Notes under the pieces: model-generated | What the model was told of the DNA's origin: nothing | The model's database searches: none | The model's input: only the letters and a program-made list of their open reading frames with translations | Assembly: GCF_014648515.1 (NCBI RefSeq) | Contig: NZ_BMRG01000003.1 | Location: forward strand, 236,076 to 283,951 | Length of the DNA stretch: 47,876 bases | Direction of reading: 5' to 3' | Source: Saccharothrix coeruleofusca | GTDB taxonomy: Bacteria > Actinomycetota > Actinomycetes > Mycobacteriales > Pseudonocardiaceae | Program-made: the position numbers and the translations under genes | Part shown: piece after piece, positions 24,116-33,532 of the stretch | Position numbering within the stretch: the stretch's first letter is position 1 | Layout: each line of letters starts with the position of its first letter

Positions 24116-24814
24116 TCAGTGGGCGTCGAGGGCGGCGGCTTCGGCGGGGGTGGGGGCGGTGCCGCCGAGGTGGGCGGGCTGCCACCACTGGCCCTCGCCG
24201 GACTCCGGGTACTCGCGCTGGGCGCGGTCGAGCAGGGCCTGCATCGCGGTGCGCAGGTCTTCGTCGGTGGTGGGGGTCATCGGGGCGCCCACGATGATGC
24301 GGATGGGCACGTGGCGCTGGGTGAGGTGCTTGGGGTGGCCCTTGGTCCACAGCCGCTGGGTGCCCCACACCGCCACCGGCAGCAGGGGCACGCCCGCCTC
24401 GGTGGCCAGGCGGACCGCGCCGCTCTTGACCGGCTTCACGGTGAACGAGCGGCTGATGGTCGCCTCGGGGAAGATGCCGACGACCTCGCCGGAGCGCAGT
24501 GCCGCGAGCGCCTGCTGGTAGGACTCCTGGCCCGCCGAGCGGTCGACGGGGATGTGTCGCATGCCACGCATCAGCGGACCGGACACGCGGTGCTTGAACA
24601 CCGCGTCCTTGGCCATGAAGCGCACCCGCCGCCCGGACGGGTCGGCGCCGTAGCCCGCGAAGATGAAGTCGAGGTAGCTGACGTGGTTGCTGGCCAGCAC
24701 CGCGCCGCCGGAGGTCGGCACGTGCTGCGTGCCCTCCATGGTGATGCGCAGGTCGAGCAGGCGGAACGCGAGCTTGGCGGCGGCGATCACCGGGGGGTAC
24801 ACGAGTTCGGGCAT
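24116..24814 (-). CDS. Lysophospholipid acyltransferase (PlsC-like)
   Basis: 232-aa membrane-associated acyltransferase. Family blocks seen: I NHVSYLDFIFAG (NHxxxxD), II around RFMAKDAVFKH, III VVGIFPEATISRS (FPEG-like with Ala for Gly), and IV near LLPVAVWGTQRLW. The family transfers acyl chains to lysophosphatidic acid or related acceptors in phospholipid and glycolipid synthesis; the acceptor here is not known. TAGAAT sits 6 nt before the ATG on the minus strand, suggesting leaderless expression. The C-terminus is Ala-rich and extended. Confidence 0.88.
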   Translation of the reverse strand: MPELVYPPVIAAAKLAFRLLDLRITMEGTQHVPTSGGAVLASNHVSYLDFIFAGYGADPSGRRVRFMAKDAVFKHRVSGPLMRGMRHIPVDRSAGQESYQQALAALRSGEVVGIFPEATISRSFTVKPVKSGAVRLATEAGVPLLPVAVWGTQRLWTKGHPKHLTQRHVPIRIIVGAPMTPTTDEDLRTAMQALLDRAQREYPESGEGQWWQPAHLGGTAPTPAEAAALDAH

Positions 24815-24870
24815 GACCGGATTCTACGTTACTGAGCGGTAACACGCTCGTCCCGGCCACGACGTGGGAA

Positions 24871-24897
24871 GCCCCGCCCGTACCGGACGGGCGGGGC
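24871..24897 (-). terminator. Hairpin terminator
   Basis: Perfect 11-bp stem GCCCCGCCCGT / ACGGGCGGGGC with a 5-nt loop, 18 nt downstream of the leftward 111-aa gene and upstream of the acyltransferase promoter. Confidence 0.75.
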
Positions 24898-24914
24898 CTT
24901 GTACTCGCGGGGTG

Positions 24915-25250
24915 CTACTGGCGAGAGCCACCTTCGTGCTCGCGGACGACCTTCGGCACGCCTGCCAGGTCCTCCTCGTTGCACAGCAGCTTCAAGGCGT
25001 AGTAGGGCGAACCCTTCGTGTCGTCGTAGTCGAGGTGGACGGCGATGACGTCCACCGCCTCACCGAGCCACTCCTGGGTTTGCCGCAGCCACGACGCCGC
25101 CCGCTCCAACGCGGCGGGCAGATCGTCGTCGCGGAACTCCACCGGACGGTAGGGGACTTCCTGGACCTGGTCCCGCTGGTTGGCGGGCATCGGGAGGTCG
25201 ACCGCCACCCCGCTGTCGTTGAGCTCCAGTTGGATCGTTTCCTCACTCAC
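24915..25250 (-). CDS. Small acidic hypothetical protein
   Basis: 111 aa and unrecognised: MSEETIQLELNDSGVAV start, an acidic helix around DDDLPAALERAASWLRQTQEWLG, then VDVIAVHLDYDDTKGSPYYALKLLC. No signal peptide or membrane segment. The GTG at 25250 is chosen because the frame upstream overlaps the divergent GNAT promoter region and is not protein-like. It is monocistronic with its own terminator. Function unknown. Confidence 0.7.
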   Translation of the reverse strand: MSEETIQLELNDSGVAVDLPMPANQRDQVQEVPYRPVEFRDDDLPAALERAASWLRQTQEWLGEAVDVIAVHLDYDDTKGSPYYALKLLCNEEDLAGVPKVVREHEGGSRQ

Positions 25251-25362
25251 CCCAGCAGGGTCTACCACGCTCAGCCCGGCGGCAAGCCCAGAGGGGGACA
25301 CCAGGGTCACACGGGACGAAAACTCCCTCGCCTTCCCGCCGCCCGCGGGCGACCATTCGGGC

Positions 25363-26286
25363 ATGTACGACATCCGTTTCGCCGCCCCGGAAGACCTCGG
25401 GGACGTGCTGGACCTGCTCGTCCGGCTGCAGGCCGACACCGCGCACCACATCGGCTACCTCGGCGAGACGCTCGGCGAGCTCAGCGAGGAGTTGGACGGG
25501 TTCGAGCCGCGCACGGTGGTGGCCACCGACGACTCGGGACGGCTGTGCGGCTTCCTCGGCGTCGAGGTCGACCGCGAGCTGGGCCGCGCCTTCCTGCACG
25601 GGCCGTTCGTGGACGTGCCGGTCAACCACCCCGCGGGCAGCCGCATCTGGGACCAGAACGCCGACGCCCTCTACGCCGCCGTGGCACCGCTGCTCGACGG
25701 CATCGCCGACCGCGAGGTGTTCGGGCACACCCACCACCGCAGGCTCGCCGCGTTCGCCGAGCGGCACGGCTTCACCGCCGGGCGGGCCAGCGGCGTCTAC
25801 CTCGCCGACGGCGACGCGCTGCGCGGCCTGCTGCTGCACGACGTCGACTGCCCCCGCACCGGACCCGCGCGGGAGATGCGCGTGCTGCCCACCGACGCCG
25901 CCGTCCACGAGGCCGTCGCGGTGCTGCACGAGCGCTGCTTCCCCAAGACCTACCTGTCCGGCAGGCAGCTGGTGGAGGGCTCGCGGGGGCACACCGTCGT
26001 GGTCGCGATGGACGGCGACGCCGTGCTCGGCTACGCGGCGGGCAAAGCCGAGCCGGGGGAGTACTACGTCGACTTCGTCGCCGTGGAACCGGGGCTGCGC
26101 GGCAGCGGCGTGGGCGCGGCGCTGGTGACCGAACTGGTGTGGAAGCTCGCCGAGCGGTTCGGCGCACGACCGCAGGCGGCCGCCGCCGTGCTGGAGGGCA
26201 ATTCCTCGTCGGTGCGCATGTTCACCCGGCTCGGATTCCACTTGCACACCGAGCTGGTGGCCTACCGGATGCGCCCCGCGGCCTAG
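25363..26286 (+). CDS. Tandem GNAT acetyltransferase
   Basis: 307 aa with two GNAT-like halves. The N-terminal half (about 1-150) contains VVATDDSGRLCGFLGVEV and HTHHRRLAAFAERHGF but a degenerate acetyl-CoA loop. The C-terminal half (about 165-305) is complete: VVAMDGDAVLGYAAGKAE, motif A VDFVAVEPGLRGSGVGAALV (Q/RxxGxG/A) and NSSSVRMFTRLGFHLH. It transfers an acetyl group to an amine; the substrate is unknown. The ATG at 25363 starts MYDIRFAAPEDLGD, typical for the family. It is followed by a bidirectional hairpin. Confidence 0.87.
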   Translation: MYDIRFAAPEDLGDVLDLLVRLQADTAHHIGYLGETLGELSEELDGFEPRTVVATDDSGRLCGFLGVEVDRELGRAFLHGPFVDVPVNHPAGSRIWDQNADALYAAVAPLLDGIADREVFGHTHHRRLAAFAERHGFTAGRASGVYLADGDALRGLLLHDVDCPRTGPAREMRVLPTDAAVHEAVAVLHERCFPKTYLSGRQLVEGSRGHTVVVAMDGDAVLGYAAGKAEPGEYYVDFVAVEPGLRGSGVGAALVTELVWKLAERFGARPQAAAAVLEGNSSSVRMFTRLGFHLHTELVAYRMRPAA

Positions 26287-26291
26287 GAGAG

Positions 26292-26328
26292 CGGTCGGGG
26301 CCGATGCGGGAGGCACCGGCCCCGACCG
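26292..26328. terminator. Bidirectional hairpin terminator
   Basis: Perfect 12-bp stem CGGTCGGGGCCG / CGGCCCCGACCG with a 13-nt loop, between the convergent GNAT and symporter genes. Confidence 0.75.
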
Positions 26329-26331
26329 GCG

Positions 26332-27903
26332 TCACACGGCCTTCGCGGTGACCGGCTCCTCCAGCTCCGGCGGCGCGGAGCCCTTGTGCCGCAACGACAG
26401 CAGCCCGCCCACCAGCAGCGTGACCAGCACGCCCAGCGGCGTGTACCAGGGGTAGGCCAGCGCGAAGACCTGCTTGGCGGGCGCGGCGGCGCTGAAGTCG
26501 ACGGTCAGCGCCAGGTCCGGTCCGACGAACTTCACGCCCAGGATCAGCAGCGCCATCACCGCCACGGTGGTCAGGAACGCCGCGATCGCGTCGCTCTGCC
26601 TGGCCCGGCGGAACAGCAGGCCCAGCAGGAACGCGCCCAGCAGCGCGCCGTAGGTGAACCCGGTGATGGACAGGCCCTGCTCGACGATCGGGTTGCCACG
26701 CCGGGTGAACGAGGCGAACAGCCCGGCGCACACGATCAGCAGGCCCGCCCACACCACGGTCCAGATCCGGCCCTGCTTGAACACCTCCGCCTCGCTGAGC
26801 GGGCGGCGCACCAGCCTCTGGTAGACGTCGGTGACCGTGGAGGAGGCCAGCGCGCCCAGCGACGAGCTCAGCGCCGCGGCCAGGATGCCCGCGATGACGA
26901 ACCCGGACAGCCCGGACGGCATGTCGTTGACGATGAAGTGCGCGAACAGCTCGTCGTTGTTGTTCAGCCCGAGGTCCTGCACCGGCCGCACGCCCCGGTA
27001 GAAGGCCCACAGCATCACGCCGATGAACAGGAACAGGGCGAACTGCAGGATCACCACGACACCGCTGCCGATGAGCGCCTTCTGGCTGGCGCGCACGTCC
27101 CTGGTGGCCATCAGCCGCTGCACGATCAGCTGGTCCGCGCCGTGCGAGGCCATGGACAGCACCGCGCCGCCGATGAACGCGGTGAGGATGGCGTAGGGGC
27201 TGGTGAGCGGGTTGGCGGCGAAGTCGAGGACCTGGAACTTGCCCGCGTCCGCCGCGCCGGAGAACCACCCGTCGGGCAGCTTCCCGGCCAGCACCGCGAT
27301 CACCGCGACCGCGCCCAGCACGTACCAGAGCATCTGGATCGCGTCGACCCACACCACCGCGCGCACGCCGCCGAGGAAGCTGTAGACCACCATCGCGATG
27401 CCCAGCACCAGCACGATCGCCCAGTACGAGGCGTCGAGGCCGTAGGCGGCAAGCACGACCTTGACCGGGATGGCGGTGGCGAACAGCCGCAGGCCGTCCG
27501 CGAGCAGCCGGGTGAGCAGGAACGTCACCGACGCGGTGCTCTGCAGGCCGCCGCCGAACCGCTTGCCGAGGAACCCGTACGCGGTGATCAGGTCGCCCGC
27601 GACGTACTTGGGCAGCAGCACGAACGAGACCACGATTCGCCCGATCAGGTAGCCGATCGCCAGCGACAGGAACGTCATGCCGCCCGCGGCGGGGGTGGCC
27701 AGGTAGGCCACGGTCGGCACGCTGAGCACGGTGAGCGTCGAGGTCTCCGCCGACACCACCGACACGCAGACCACCCACCAGGAGATGCGGCGCTCGCTGA
27801 CGAAGTAGTCGGTGGCCGACCGCTGCCTGCCGCCGATCCACACCCCCAGCAGCGGCATCCCCACCAGGAACAGCACGATGATGGCGAGATCAAGTGCGCG
27901 CAC
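26332..27903 (-). CDS. Sodium:solute symporter (SSS family)
   Basis: 523-aa integral membrane protein with about 13 hydrophobic segments and the SSS layout: N-terminal DLAIIVLFLVGMPLLGVWIGGR, RSATDYFVSERRISWW, SAETSTLTVLSVP, and the loop FIAGILAAALSSSLGALAS-like VIAGILAAALSSSLGALA (Na2-site helix). It would import a small organic solute with Na+. Its start overlaps the end of anmK by 14 nt, so both are in one operon. That context suggests an amino-sugar or cell-wall-derived substrate (inference). It ends with a Glu-rich tail. Confidence 0.9.
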   Translation of the reverse strand: MRALDLAIIVLFLVGMPLLGVWIGGRQRSATDYFVSERRISWWVVCVSVVSAETSTLTVLSVPTVAYLATPAAGGMTFLSLAIGYLIGRIVVSFVLLPKYVAGDLITAYGFLGKRFGGGLQSTASVTFLLTRLLADGLRLFATAIPVKVVLAAYGLDASYWAIVLVLGIAMVVYSFLGGVRAVVWVDAIQMLWYVLGAVAVIAVLAGKLPDGWFSGAADAGKFQVLDFAANPLTSPYAILTAFIGGAVLSMASHGADQLIVQRLMATRDVRASQKALIGSGVVVILQFALFLFIGVMLWAFYRGVRPVQDLGLNNNDELFAHFIVNDMPSGLSGFVIAGILAAALSSSLGALASSTVTDVYQRLVRRPLSEAEVFKQGRIWTVVWAGLLIVCAGLFASFTRRGNPIVEQGLSITGFTYGALLGAFLLGLLFRRARQSDAIAAFLTTVAVMALLILGVKFVGPDLALTVDFSAAAPAKQVFALAYPWYTPLGVLVTLLVGGLLSLRHKGSAPPELEEPVTAKAV

Positions 27904-29044
27904 GGCTTCCTCCGTCCTCCGGCCGCCTCTGGTGGCTGATCCGCAGGCCGGTGATGGCGGTGGTCACCGGTCGGGGCAGGCGCGGCGGCTCGTGGCCGGG
28001 GGTGATGCTGCCGAGCAGGCGCGGCCCGGAGGCGCCTGTGGCGGTGGGCACGTTGGCGGGCAGCCCGTGCCAGGTCAGGAAGCCGAGCAGGGCGGCGAGG
28101 TAGGCCTCCTTGCCGTCCACCGGCAGGCCGAGTTCGTCGCTGCCGCGCAGGTCGGGCAGGTGTCGTCGGAGCGCGGCGACCAGCGCGGGGTTGCGCATCC
28201 CGCCGCCGGAGCCGATCACCAGGCCCGCGCCCGCGCACCCGGCGGCGACGGTGCGCGCGGTCAGCTCGACCAGCGTGGCCAGCAGGTCCTCGGCGGGCAG
28301 CACCAAACCCTCGGTCACCCGGTCGAGGTAAGCGCGGTTGAAGTGCTCCTTGCCGGTGGACTTGGGGGCGGGCAGCGCGTAGTACGGGTCGGCCAGCAGC
28401 CGGTCGAGCAGCTCGGCGTGCACCCGGCCGCGCAGCGCGAACTCGCCGTCCACGTCGTGCGTGCGCAGCCCGCTGGTCAGCACGGTCATCGCCGCGTCCA
28501 TGAGCGCGTTGCCGGGACCGGTGTCGTAGGCGGTGACCGGCTCGCCGGGGGCGACCACGGTGATGTTGGCGATGCCGCCGACGTTCAGCGCCACCGCGGG
28601 CCCCTCCTCGGCGAACCCGGCCAGCCACAGCGCGTCCAGGGTGCTGGCCAGCGGGGCGCCGTGGCCGCCCGCCGCGACGTCGCGCACCCTCAGGTCGGCC
28701 ACCACGGGCAGCCCGGTCGCTTCGGCTATCCACGCGGGCTGCCCGAGCTGCAGCGTGCCAAGGCACCGGCCGTCCTCCACCCAGTGGTGGACGGTCTGGC
28801 CCAGCGAGGCGACCAGGTCGCCGGGGTAGCGGGCGGCGACCGCGCCGAAGAGCCTGCCGAGCCGGGTGTCCAGCGCGCACACCTCGGCGGCGCTGGTGGG
28901 CGCGGTGCGCAGCTCCTCGGGGAACGGGTGCTCGTGGTGCTCGACCGGTTCGAGCACCACGGTGGCGCCGTCCAGGGACAGGTCGGCGACGGCCACGTCG
29001 ACGGCGTCCATCGACGTGCCCGAAATGAGACCGATCACCCTCAC
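27890..29044 (-). CDS. anmK: Anhydro-N-acetylmuramic acid kinase
   Basis: 384-aa ASKHA kinase that phosphorylates and opens 1,6-anhydroMurNAc to MurNAc-6-phosphate in peptidoglycan recycling. Motifs: RVIGLISGTSMDAVDVAV, SLGQTVHHW, GGHGAPLAS, VALNVGGIANITVV, YDTGPGNALMDA and VIGSGGGMRNPAL. The GTG at 29044 gives MRVIGLISGTSMD; upstream in-frame residues are not part of the family. It is followed with a 14-nt overlap by an SSS symporter. The C-terminal ~30 residues are Arg/Pro-rich. No murQ is present in this window. Confidence 0.93.
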   Translation of the reverse strand: MRVIGLISGTSMDAVDVAVADLSLDGATVVLEPVEHHEHPFPEELRTAPTSAAEVCALDTRLGRLFGAVAARYPGDLVASLGQTVHHWVEDGRCLGTLQLGQPAWIAEATGLPVVADLRVRDVAAGGHGAPLASTLDALWLAGFAEEGPAVALNVGGIANITVVAPGEPVTAYDTGPGNALMDAAMTVLTSGLRTHDVDGEFALRGRVHAELLDRLLADPYYALPAPKSTGKEHFNRAYLDRVTEGLVLPAEDLLATLVELTARTVAAGCAGAGLVIGSGGGMRNPALVAALRRHLPDLRGSDELGLPVDGKEAYLAALLGFLTWHGLPANVPTATGASGPRLLGSITPGHEPPRLPRPVTTAITGLRISHQRRPEDGGSRART

Positions 29045-29158
29045 GGTTTGTGGTCTATTGCACACCGAACGCCCGCGCAAGGGGAATGGTGGGAAAGTTG
29101 CGGTAAATCCACCTGGTTCGTTGATTGATCACAATGCGTGGCGTGCGAGGATTGCCGC

Positions 29159-30667
29159 GTGTCCACCACGACCCTGATCTGGATCGTCGTCGTCGTCGCG
29201 GTGCTGCTCGCGGTCGCCCTCGTGGCGGGTGTCGCGCTGTCCCGGCGCAGGCGGATCAGCCTCACCGAGGAGAAGCCGGACCAGCCGTCGAAGGGGTACC
29301 AGGCGGGCGGCAGCATCTCGCTGTCCGCGCCCACGAGACCGGCGCCGGAGCCACCGCCCGCGCGGGCTCCGGAGAAGGTGCCCGAGCCGCGCACCGCGCC
29401 GAAGCCCAAGCCGGAGCCCAAGCCCAAGCCGGAGCCCAAGGCCGCGCCGAAGCCGAAGCCCAAGCCGGAACCGAAGCCGAAGCCGGAACCGAAGCCGAAG
29501 CCGGAGCCCAAGCCGGAACCGAAGCCGGAGCCCGCGCCGGTGCGGGAGCCGGAGGTCGAGGCGGAACCGGAGCCGAAGTCGGCGCCGGTGCGGGAGCCGG
29601 AGCCGGTCGAGCACCCGGTGGTCGACCGGACCGAGGTCGACGGGCAGCCGGGTGTCGGCGACGACGCGGCCGTGCCGCGCGACTCGGTCAAGCGCGGCTT
29701 CGTCGAGGTCGAGCTGCCCGAGCAGGCGCCGGAGATCGAGGAGATCGAGCCCACCGAGGGCAGGCTGGAGCGGCTGCGCGGCAGGCTCTCCCGGTCCCGG
29801 TCGGCGTTCGGCTCGGGTCTGCTTGGCCTGCTCGGCGCGGGTGACCTGGACGAGGACTCGTGGACCGACGTCGAGGACACCCTGCTGCTGGCCGACCTGG
29901 GCGCGGCCATCACCGACCAGGTCGTCACGGCGCTGCGCGAGCAGATCGCCGCCCGCGGGGTGCGCACCCCCGAGCAGGCCCGCGCGCTGCTGCGCGAGGT
30001 GCTGGTCGACGCGCTGCACCCGGAGATGGAGCGCTCGGTCAACGCCCTGCCGCACTCCGGCAAGCCCGCCGTGGTGCTGGTGGTGGGCGTCAACGGCGTG
30101 GGCAAGACGACCACGACCGGCAAGCTGGCCCGCGTGCTGGTCGCCGACGGCCGCACCGTGCTGCTGGGCGCGGCGGACACCTTCCGCGCGGCGGCGGCGG
30201 ACCAGTTGGAGACGTGGGGCTCCCGCGTCGGCGCGACGACCGTGCGCGGCGCGGAGGGCGCGGACCCGGCGTCGGTCGCCTTCGAGGCGGTCAAGCGGGG
30301 CGTGGAGCAGGGCGTGGACACCGTGCTGGTGGACACCGCGGGCAGGCTGCACACGAAGACCGGCCTGATGGACGAGCTGGGCAAGGTCAAGCGGGTGGTG
30401 GAGAAGCAGGCCGCGGTGGACGAGGTGCTGCTCGTGCTCGACGCCACCACCGGGCAGAACGGGCTGACCCAGGCGCGGGTGTTCGCCGAGGTGGTGGCGG
30501 TGACCGGGATCGTGCTGACCAAGCTGGACGGCACCGCCAAGGGCGGCATCGTGTTCCAGGTGCAGCGCGAGCTGGGCGTGCCGGTGAAGCTGGTCGGGCT
30601 CGGCGAGGGCGCGGACCACCTGGCCCCGTTCGAGCCCGAGGCGTTCGTGGACGCCCTGCTCGGCTAG
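29159..30667 (+). CDS. ftsY: Signal recognition particle receptor FtsY
   Basis: 502-aa SRP receptor GTPase. One N-terminal transmembrane helix (about 5-28: TLIWIVVVVAVLLAVALVAG) anchors it. A long linker contains a Lys-Pro-Glu-Pro repeat (about 80-126). Then comes the NG domain (about 210-500) with GVNGVGKTTTTGKLA, DTFRAAAADQLE, VDTAGRLHTK and TKLDGTAKGG. It docks Ffh-ribosome complexes at the membrane. The GTG at 29159 gives MSTTTLIW; an in-frame start at 29138 adds a Cys-containing piece unlike relatives. The gene ends just before the palindromic repeat D. The usual downstream neighbour amt has been pushed about 10.8 kb away. Confidence 0.95.
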   Translation: MSTTTLIWIVVVVAVLLAVALVAGVALSRRRRISLTEEKPDQPSKGYQAGGSISLSAPTRPAPEPPPARAPEKVPEPRTAPKPKPEPKPKPEPKAAPKPKPKPEPKPKPEPKPKPEPKPEPKPEPAPVREPEVEAEPEPKSAPVREPEPVEHPVVDRTEVDGQPGVGDDAAVPRDSVKRGFVEVELPEQAPEIEEIEPTEGRLERLRGRLSRSRSAFGSGLLGLLGAGDLDEDSWTDVEDTLLLADLGAAITDQVVTALREQIAARGVRTPEQARALLREVLVDALHPEMERSVNALPHSGKPAVVLVVGVNGVGKTTTTGKLARVLVADGRTVLLGAADTFRAAAADQLETWGSRVGATTVRGAEGADPASVAFEAVKRGVEQGVDTVLVDTAGRLHTKTGLMDELGKVKRVVEKQAAVDEVLLVLDATTGQNGLTQARVFAEVVAVTGIVLTKLDGTAKGGIVFQVQRELGVPVKLVGLGEGADHLAPFEPEAFVDALLG

Positions 30668-30678
30668 CGGCTCCGAAG

Positions 30679-30726
30679 GCGTCTGCAAGTACTACCCGAC
30701 CGGGGTCGGGTAGTACTTGCAGACGC
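30679..30726. repeat. Dispersed repeat, palindromic copy D
   Basis: Two head halves in inverted orientation form a perfect 22-bp stem with a CGGG loop: arm 30679-30700 begins GCGTCTGCAAGTACTACCCG, and the mirror arm is 30705-30726. It sits between ftsY and a convergent hypothetical gene, 11 nt and 3 nt from their stop codons, so it may act as a bidirectional terminator. Confidence 0.9.
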
Positions 30727-30729
30727 GGG

Positions 30730-31095
30730 TCAGTTGGCGCAGAGGTGCCAGCACTCCTTGGCCACCCGCCCGCCGGGCAGCACGTGGAAGTGCAGTGGCG
30801 CCAGCGCCTCGGCGGCGCGCACGACGTAGGGCGGCTCGTCGGCGGGCACGGGCTCGGGGGCGGCGAGGCGGAACGACCCGCGCTCGGGCTCGCGCCAGCG
30901 GGGGCGGTTGGTCGCCCGCACCCGAGCGCCGGGGTAGGCGCGCTGGTAGGACCCGATCAGCTCAACCAGCCACTGCACGCGATCGGTCGGCTCGGCGGCG
31001 CGGACGGGTTCCAGCTCCCCGCCGTCGCACCACCTGCCCACCACGTGCCGGTCGTCCCAGAACAGGGTCAGCGTGCGTCCGTAGTGCGTTGCCAC
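30730..31095 (-). CDS. Hypothetical protein
   Basis: 121 aa, unrecognised. Segments include [37 protein letters not shown] and a Cys/His-containing C-terminus ([20 protein letters not shown]). No membrane helix or signal peptide. It begins 61 nt downstream of the IclR gene on the same strand and could be co-transcribed with it. The GTG at 31095 is the best start. Confidence 0.65.
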   Translation of the reverse strand: MATHYGRTLTLFWDDRHVVGRWCDGGELEPVRAAEPTDRVQWLVELIGSYQRAYPGARVRATNRPRWREPERGSFRLAAPEPVPADEPPYVVRAAEALAPLHFHVLPGGRVAKECWHLCAN

Positions 31096-31156
31096 GGCGT
31101 CGATCTTCCCCCGGCCCGTCCCGACAGGCCCGACCGCATCACACGATGGAGTGGGA

Positions 31157-31927
31157 TCAGGTCCTGGCCGCCTCGTGCGAGAGCCGCTCGGCGGTCTCCA
31201 CGACGGCGGGCACGATGCGCGCCAGCGCCTCCCTGGTCAGCCGCCCCTCCGGCCCGGACACCGACACCGCGGCCAGCGTCGGCCCGCCCACCAGGGGCAC
31301 CGCGACGCACCGCACGCCCAGCTCCTGCTCGCTCTCGTCGAGCGCGTAGCCCTGCGCCGCGATCCGGTCCAGCGCGGACAGCAGCCGCTCCGGGTCGGTG
31401 ATCGTGTTGGGCGTGCGGGCGGGCAGCCCGGTCCGCTCCAGCAGCGCCCGCGCCTCCTGCCTGGGCAGCTGGGCCAGCATCGCCTTGCCCACGCCGGTGG
31501 CGTGCGGCAGCAGCCGCCGCCCCACCTCGGTGAACACGCGCATCGAGTGCGGCGACGGCACCTGCGCCACGTACACCACCTCGTCGCCGTCGAGCACGGC
31601 CAGGTTCGCGGTCTCCCCGACCAGGTCCACCAGCCGCGCCAGGAACGGCCGGGCCCAGGCGCCGAACTGGCCGCTCGCGCTCTCCCCGAGGCGGATCAGC
31701 CGCGCGCCCAGCGCGTAGCGCCGGTTGCTGTTCTGCCGCACGTACCCGAGCGCCACCAGGGTGCGGATCAGCCGGTGGATGGTGGGCAGCGGCAGCCCGG
31801 TGATCGCGGCCAGCTCGGACAGGCTCGCCTCGCCGCCCGCGTCGGCCAGGCGCTCCAGGAGCTCGAAGGCGCGCCGCAGCGACTGCACACCGCCCGTGGA
31901 CTCGCCCGCCACCGGGACCAACTCCAT
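31157..31927 (-). CDS. IclR-family transcriptional regulator
   Basis: 256 aa. The N-terminal winged HTH (about 10-75) contains [26 protein letters not shown] and [20 protein letters not shown]. The C-terminal IclR effector domain (about 85-250) contains [33 protein letters not shown] and the [14 protein letters not shown] strand. It is divergent from malate synthase and close to the ureide genes. In Streptomyces the IclR protein AllR represses allantoin and glyoxylate genes, so an AllR-like role is likely (inference). I chose the ATG at 31927. Confidence 0.9.
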   Translation of the reverse strand: MELVPVAGESTGGVQSLRRAFELLERLADAGGEASLSELAAITGLPLPTIHRLIRTLVALGYVRQNSNRRYALGARLIRLGESASGQFGAWARPFLARLVDLVGETANLAVLDGDEVVYVAQVPSPHSMRVFTEVGRRLLPHATGVGKAMLAQLPRQEARALLERTGLPARTPNTITDPERLLSALDRIAAQGYALDESEQELGVRCVAVPLVGGPTLAAVSVSGPEGRLTREALARIVPAVVETAERLSHEAART

Positions 31928-31999
31928 TCGTTGCTGTTCCGCGATGCGAGAACTATAGTCCGCGAAGTAGAACCAGGCGTTGCGGAAGAGGTGGCCTCC
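31928..31999. promoter_or_regulatory. iclR-aceB divergent control region
   Basis: 72-nt divergent gap. GTTCCGCGATGCGAGAAC (about 31935-31952) is an imperfect inverted repeat (TTCCGC / GCGxGAA type), and a further GCGGAA lies near 31982. Position between regulator and target makes it the probable operator. Confidence 0.45.
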
Positions 32000-33532
32000 A
32001 TGTCCGGTATCCGCGTCCTCGGGGGCGAAGTGGAGCGCGGGGAGCAGATCCTCACGCCGGACGCGCTGGAGTTCCTGGCCATGCTGCACCGCTCGTTCGC
32101 GGCCACCCGCGACGAGCTGCTGGCCCGCCGCGCCGAGCGGCACCCGCTGGGCTTCCTGCCGGAGACCGCCGAGGTGCGGGAGAGCGAGTGGCGGGTGGCG
32201 CCCGCCCCCGAGCCGCTGCGCGACCGCCGGGTGGAGATCACCGGCCCCACCGAGCGCAAGATGACCGTCAACGCGCTCAACTCCGGCGCGCGGGTCTGGC
32301 TGGCGGACCTGGAGGACGCCAACACCCCGCACTGGCGCAACGTGATCTCCGGCCAGGTCAACCTCTACGACGCCGCGCGCGACCAGGTCGAGTTCACCTC
32401 GCCCGAGGGCAAGCACTACGCGCTGCGCGACGACGTGGCCAGGCCCGCCGTGGTGGTCCGCCCGCGCGGTTGGCACCTGCCCGAGCGCAACATCGAGATC
32501 GAGGGCAGGCCCGCCATCGGCGCGCTGGTCGACTTCGGCCTGCACTTCTTCCACAACGCGGTGCTGGGCAAGCCCTACTACTACCTGCCCAAGATGGAGA
32601 GCTACCTGGAAGCGCGGCTGTGGAACGACGTGTTCTCCGCCGCCGAGGCCGCGCTGGACGTCCCGCGCGGCGCCATCCGCGCCACCGTGCTGATCGAGAC
32701 GATCCCGGCCGCGTTCCAGATGGAGGAGATCCTCTACGAGCTGCGCGAGCGCGCGTCGGGGCTCAACGCGGGCCGGTGGGACTACCTGTTCAGCATCATC
32801 AAGTACTTCCGCGACGCGGGCGAGGACCACGTGCTGCCCGACCGCGACAGCATCACCATGACCGCGCCGTTCATGCGCGCCTACACCGAGCTGCTGGTGC
32901 GCACCTGCCACAAGCGGGGCGCGTTCGCCATCGGCGGCATGGCCGCGTTCATCCCCAACCGGCGCGACCCGGAGGTCACCGAGCGGGCGCTGGCCAAGGT
33001 GCGCGAGGACAAGCGGCGCGAGGCCGAGGACGGCTTCGACGGCTCCTGGGTGGCGCACCCGGACCTGGTGCCGGTGTGCCGGGAGGTCTTCGACGCCAAG
33101 CTCGGCGACCGGCCCAACCAGCTGCACGTGCTGCGCCCCGAGGTGTCGGTGAGCGCCGAGCGGCTGCTGGACTTCCGCTCGGCGGGCGGCCGGGCGACCA
33201 TGGCGGGCCTGGAGTCGGCGGTGGACGTCGGCGTGCGGTATCTGCTGTCGTGGCTGGGCGGAAACGGCGCGGCGGCGATCCACAACCTGATGGAGGACGC
33301 GGCGACCGCGGAGATCTCCCGCTCCCAGGTGTGGCAGTGGGTGCACAACGGCGTGGTGCTCGACGACGGCACGCCGGTCACCGCGGAGCTGGTGCGCTCG
33401 GTGCTGGCGCGGACCGCGCAGCGGCTGGAGGGCGAGCACCTGGACCAGGCCGTGCGGCTGTTCGAGCGGGTCGCGCTGGCCGACGAGTTCGTGGACTTCC
33501 TGACGCTGCCCGCGTATGAGCGGATCGCCTGA
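32000..33532 (+). CDS. aceB: Malate synthase A
   Basis: 510-aa enzyme condensing glyoxylate with acetyl-CoA to malate. Family signatures seen: [62 protein letters not shown] (metal Glu), and [13 protein letters not shown]. Length fits the A-type class. The ATG at 32000 has GGAAGAGG upstream; a GTG three codons earlier is possible. It overlaps the following DUF6986 gene by 17 nt, so the two are coupled. Isocitrate lyase is not in this window, and the nearby allantoin genes suggest glyoxylate from ureides as a source. Confidence 0.95.
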   Translation: MSGIRVLGGEVERGEQILTPDALEFLAMLHRSFAATRDELLARRAERHPLGFLPETAEVRESEWRVAPAPEPLRDRRVEITGPTERKMTVNALNSGARVWLADLEDANTPHWRNVISGQVNLYDAARDQVEFTSPEGKHYALRDDVARPAVVVRPRGWHLPERNIEIEGRPAIGALVDFGLHFFHNAVLGKPYYYLPKMESYLEARLWNDVFSAAEAALDVPRGAIRATVLIETIPAAFQMEEILYELRERASGLNAGRWDYLFSIIKYFRDAGEDHVLPDRDSITMTAPFMRAYTELLVRTCHKRGAFAIGGMAAFIPNRRDPEVTERALAKVREDKRREAEDGFDGSWVAHPDLVPVCREVFDAKLGDRPNQLHVLRPEVSVSAERLLDFRSAGGRATMAGLESAVDVGVRYLLSWLGGNGAAAIHNLMEDAATAEISRSQVWQWVHNGVVLDDGTPVTAELVRSVLARTAQRLEGEHLDQAVRLFERVALADEFVDFLTLPAYERIA

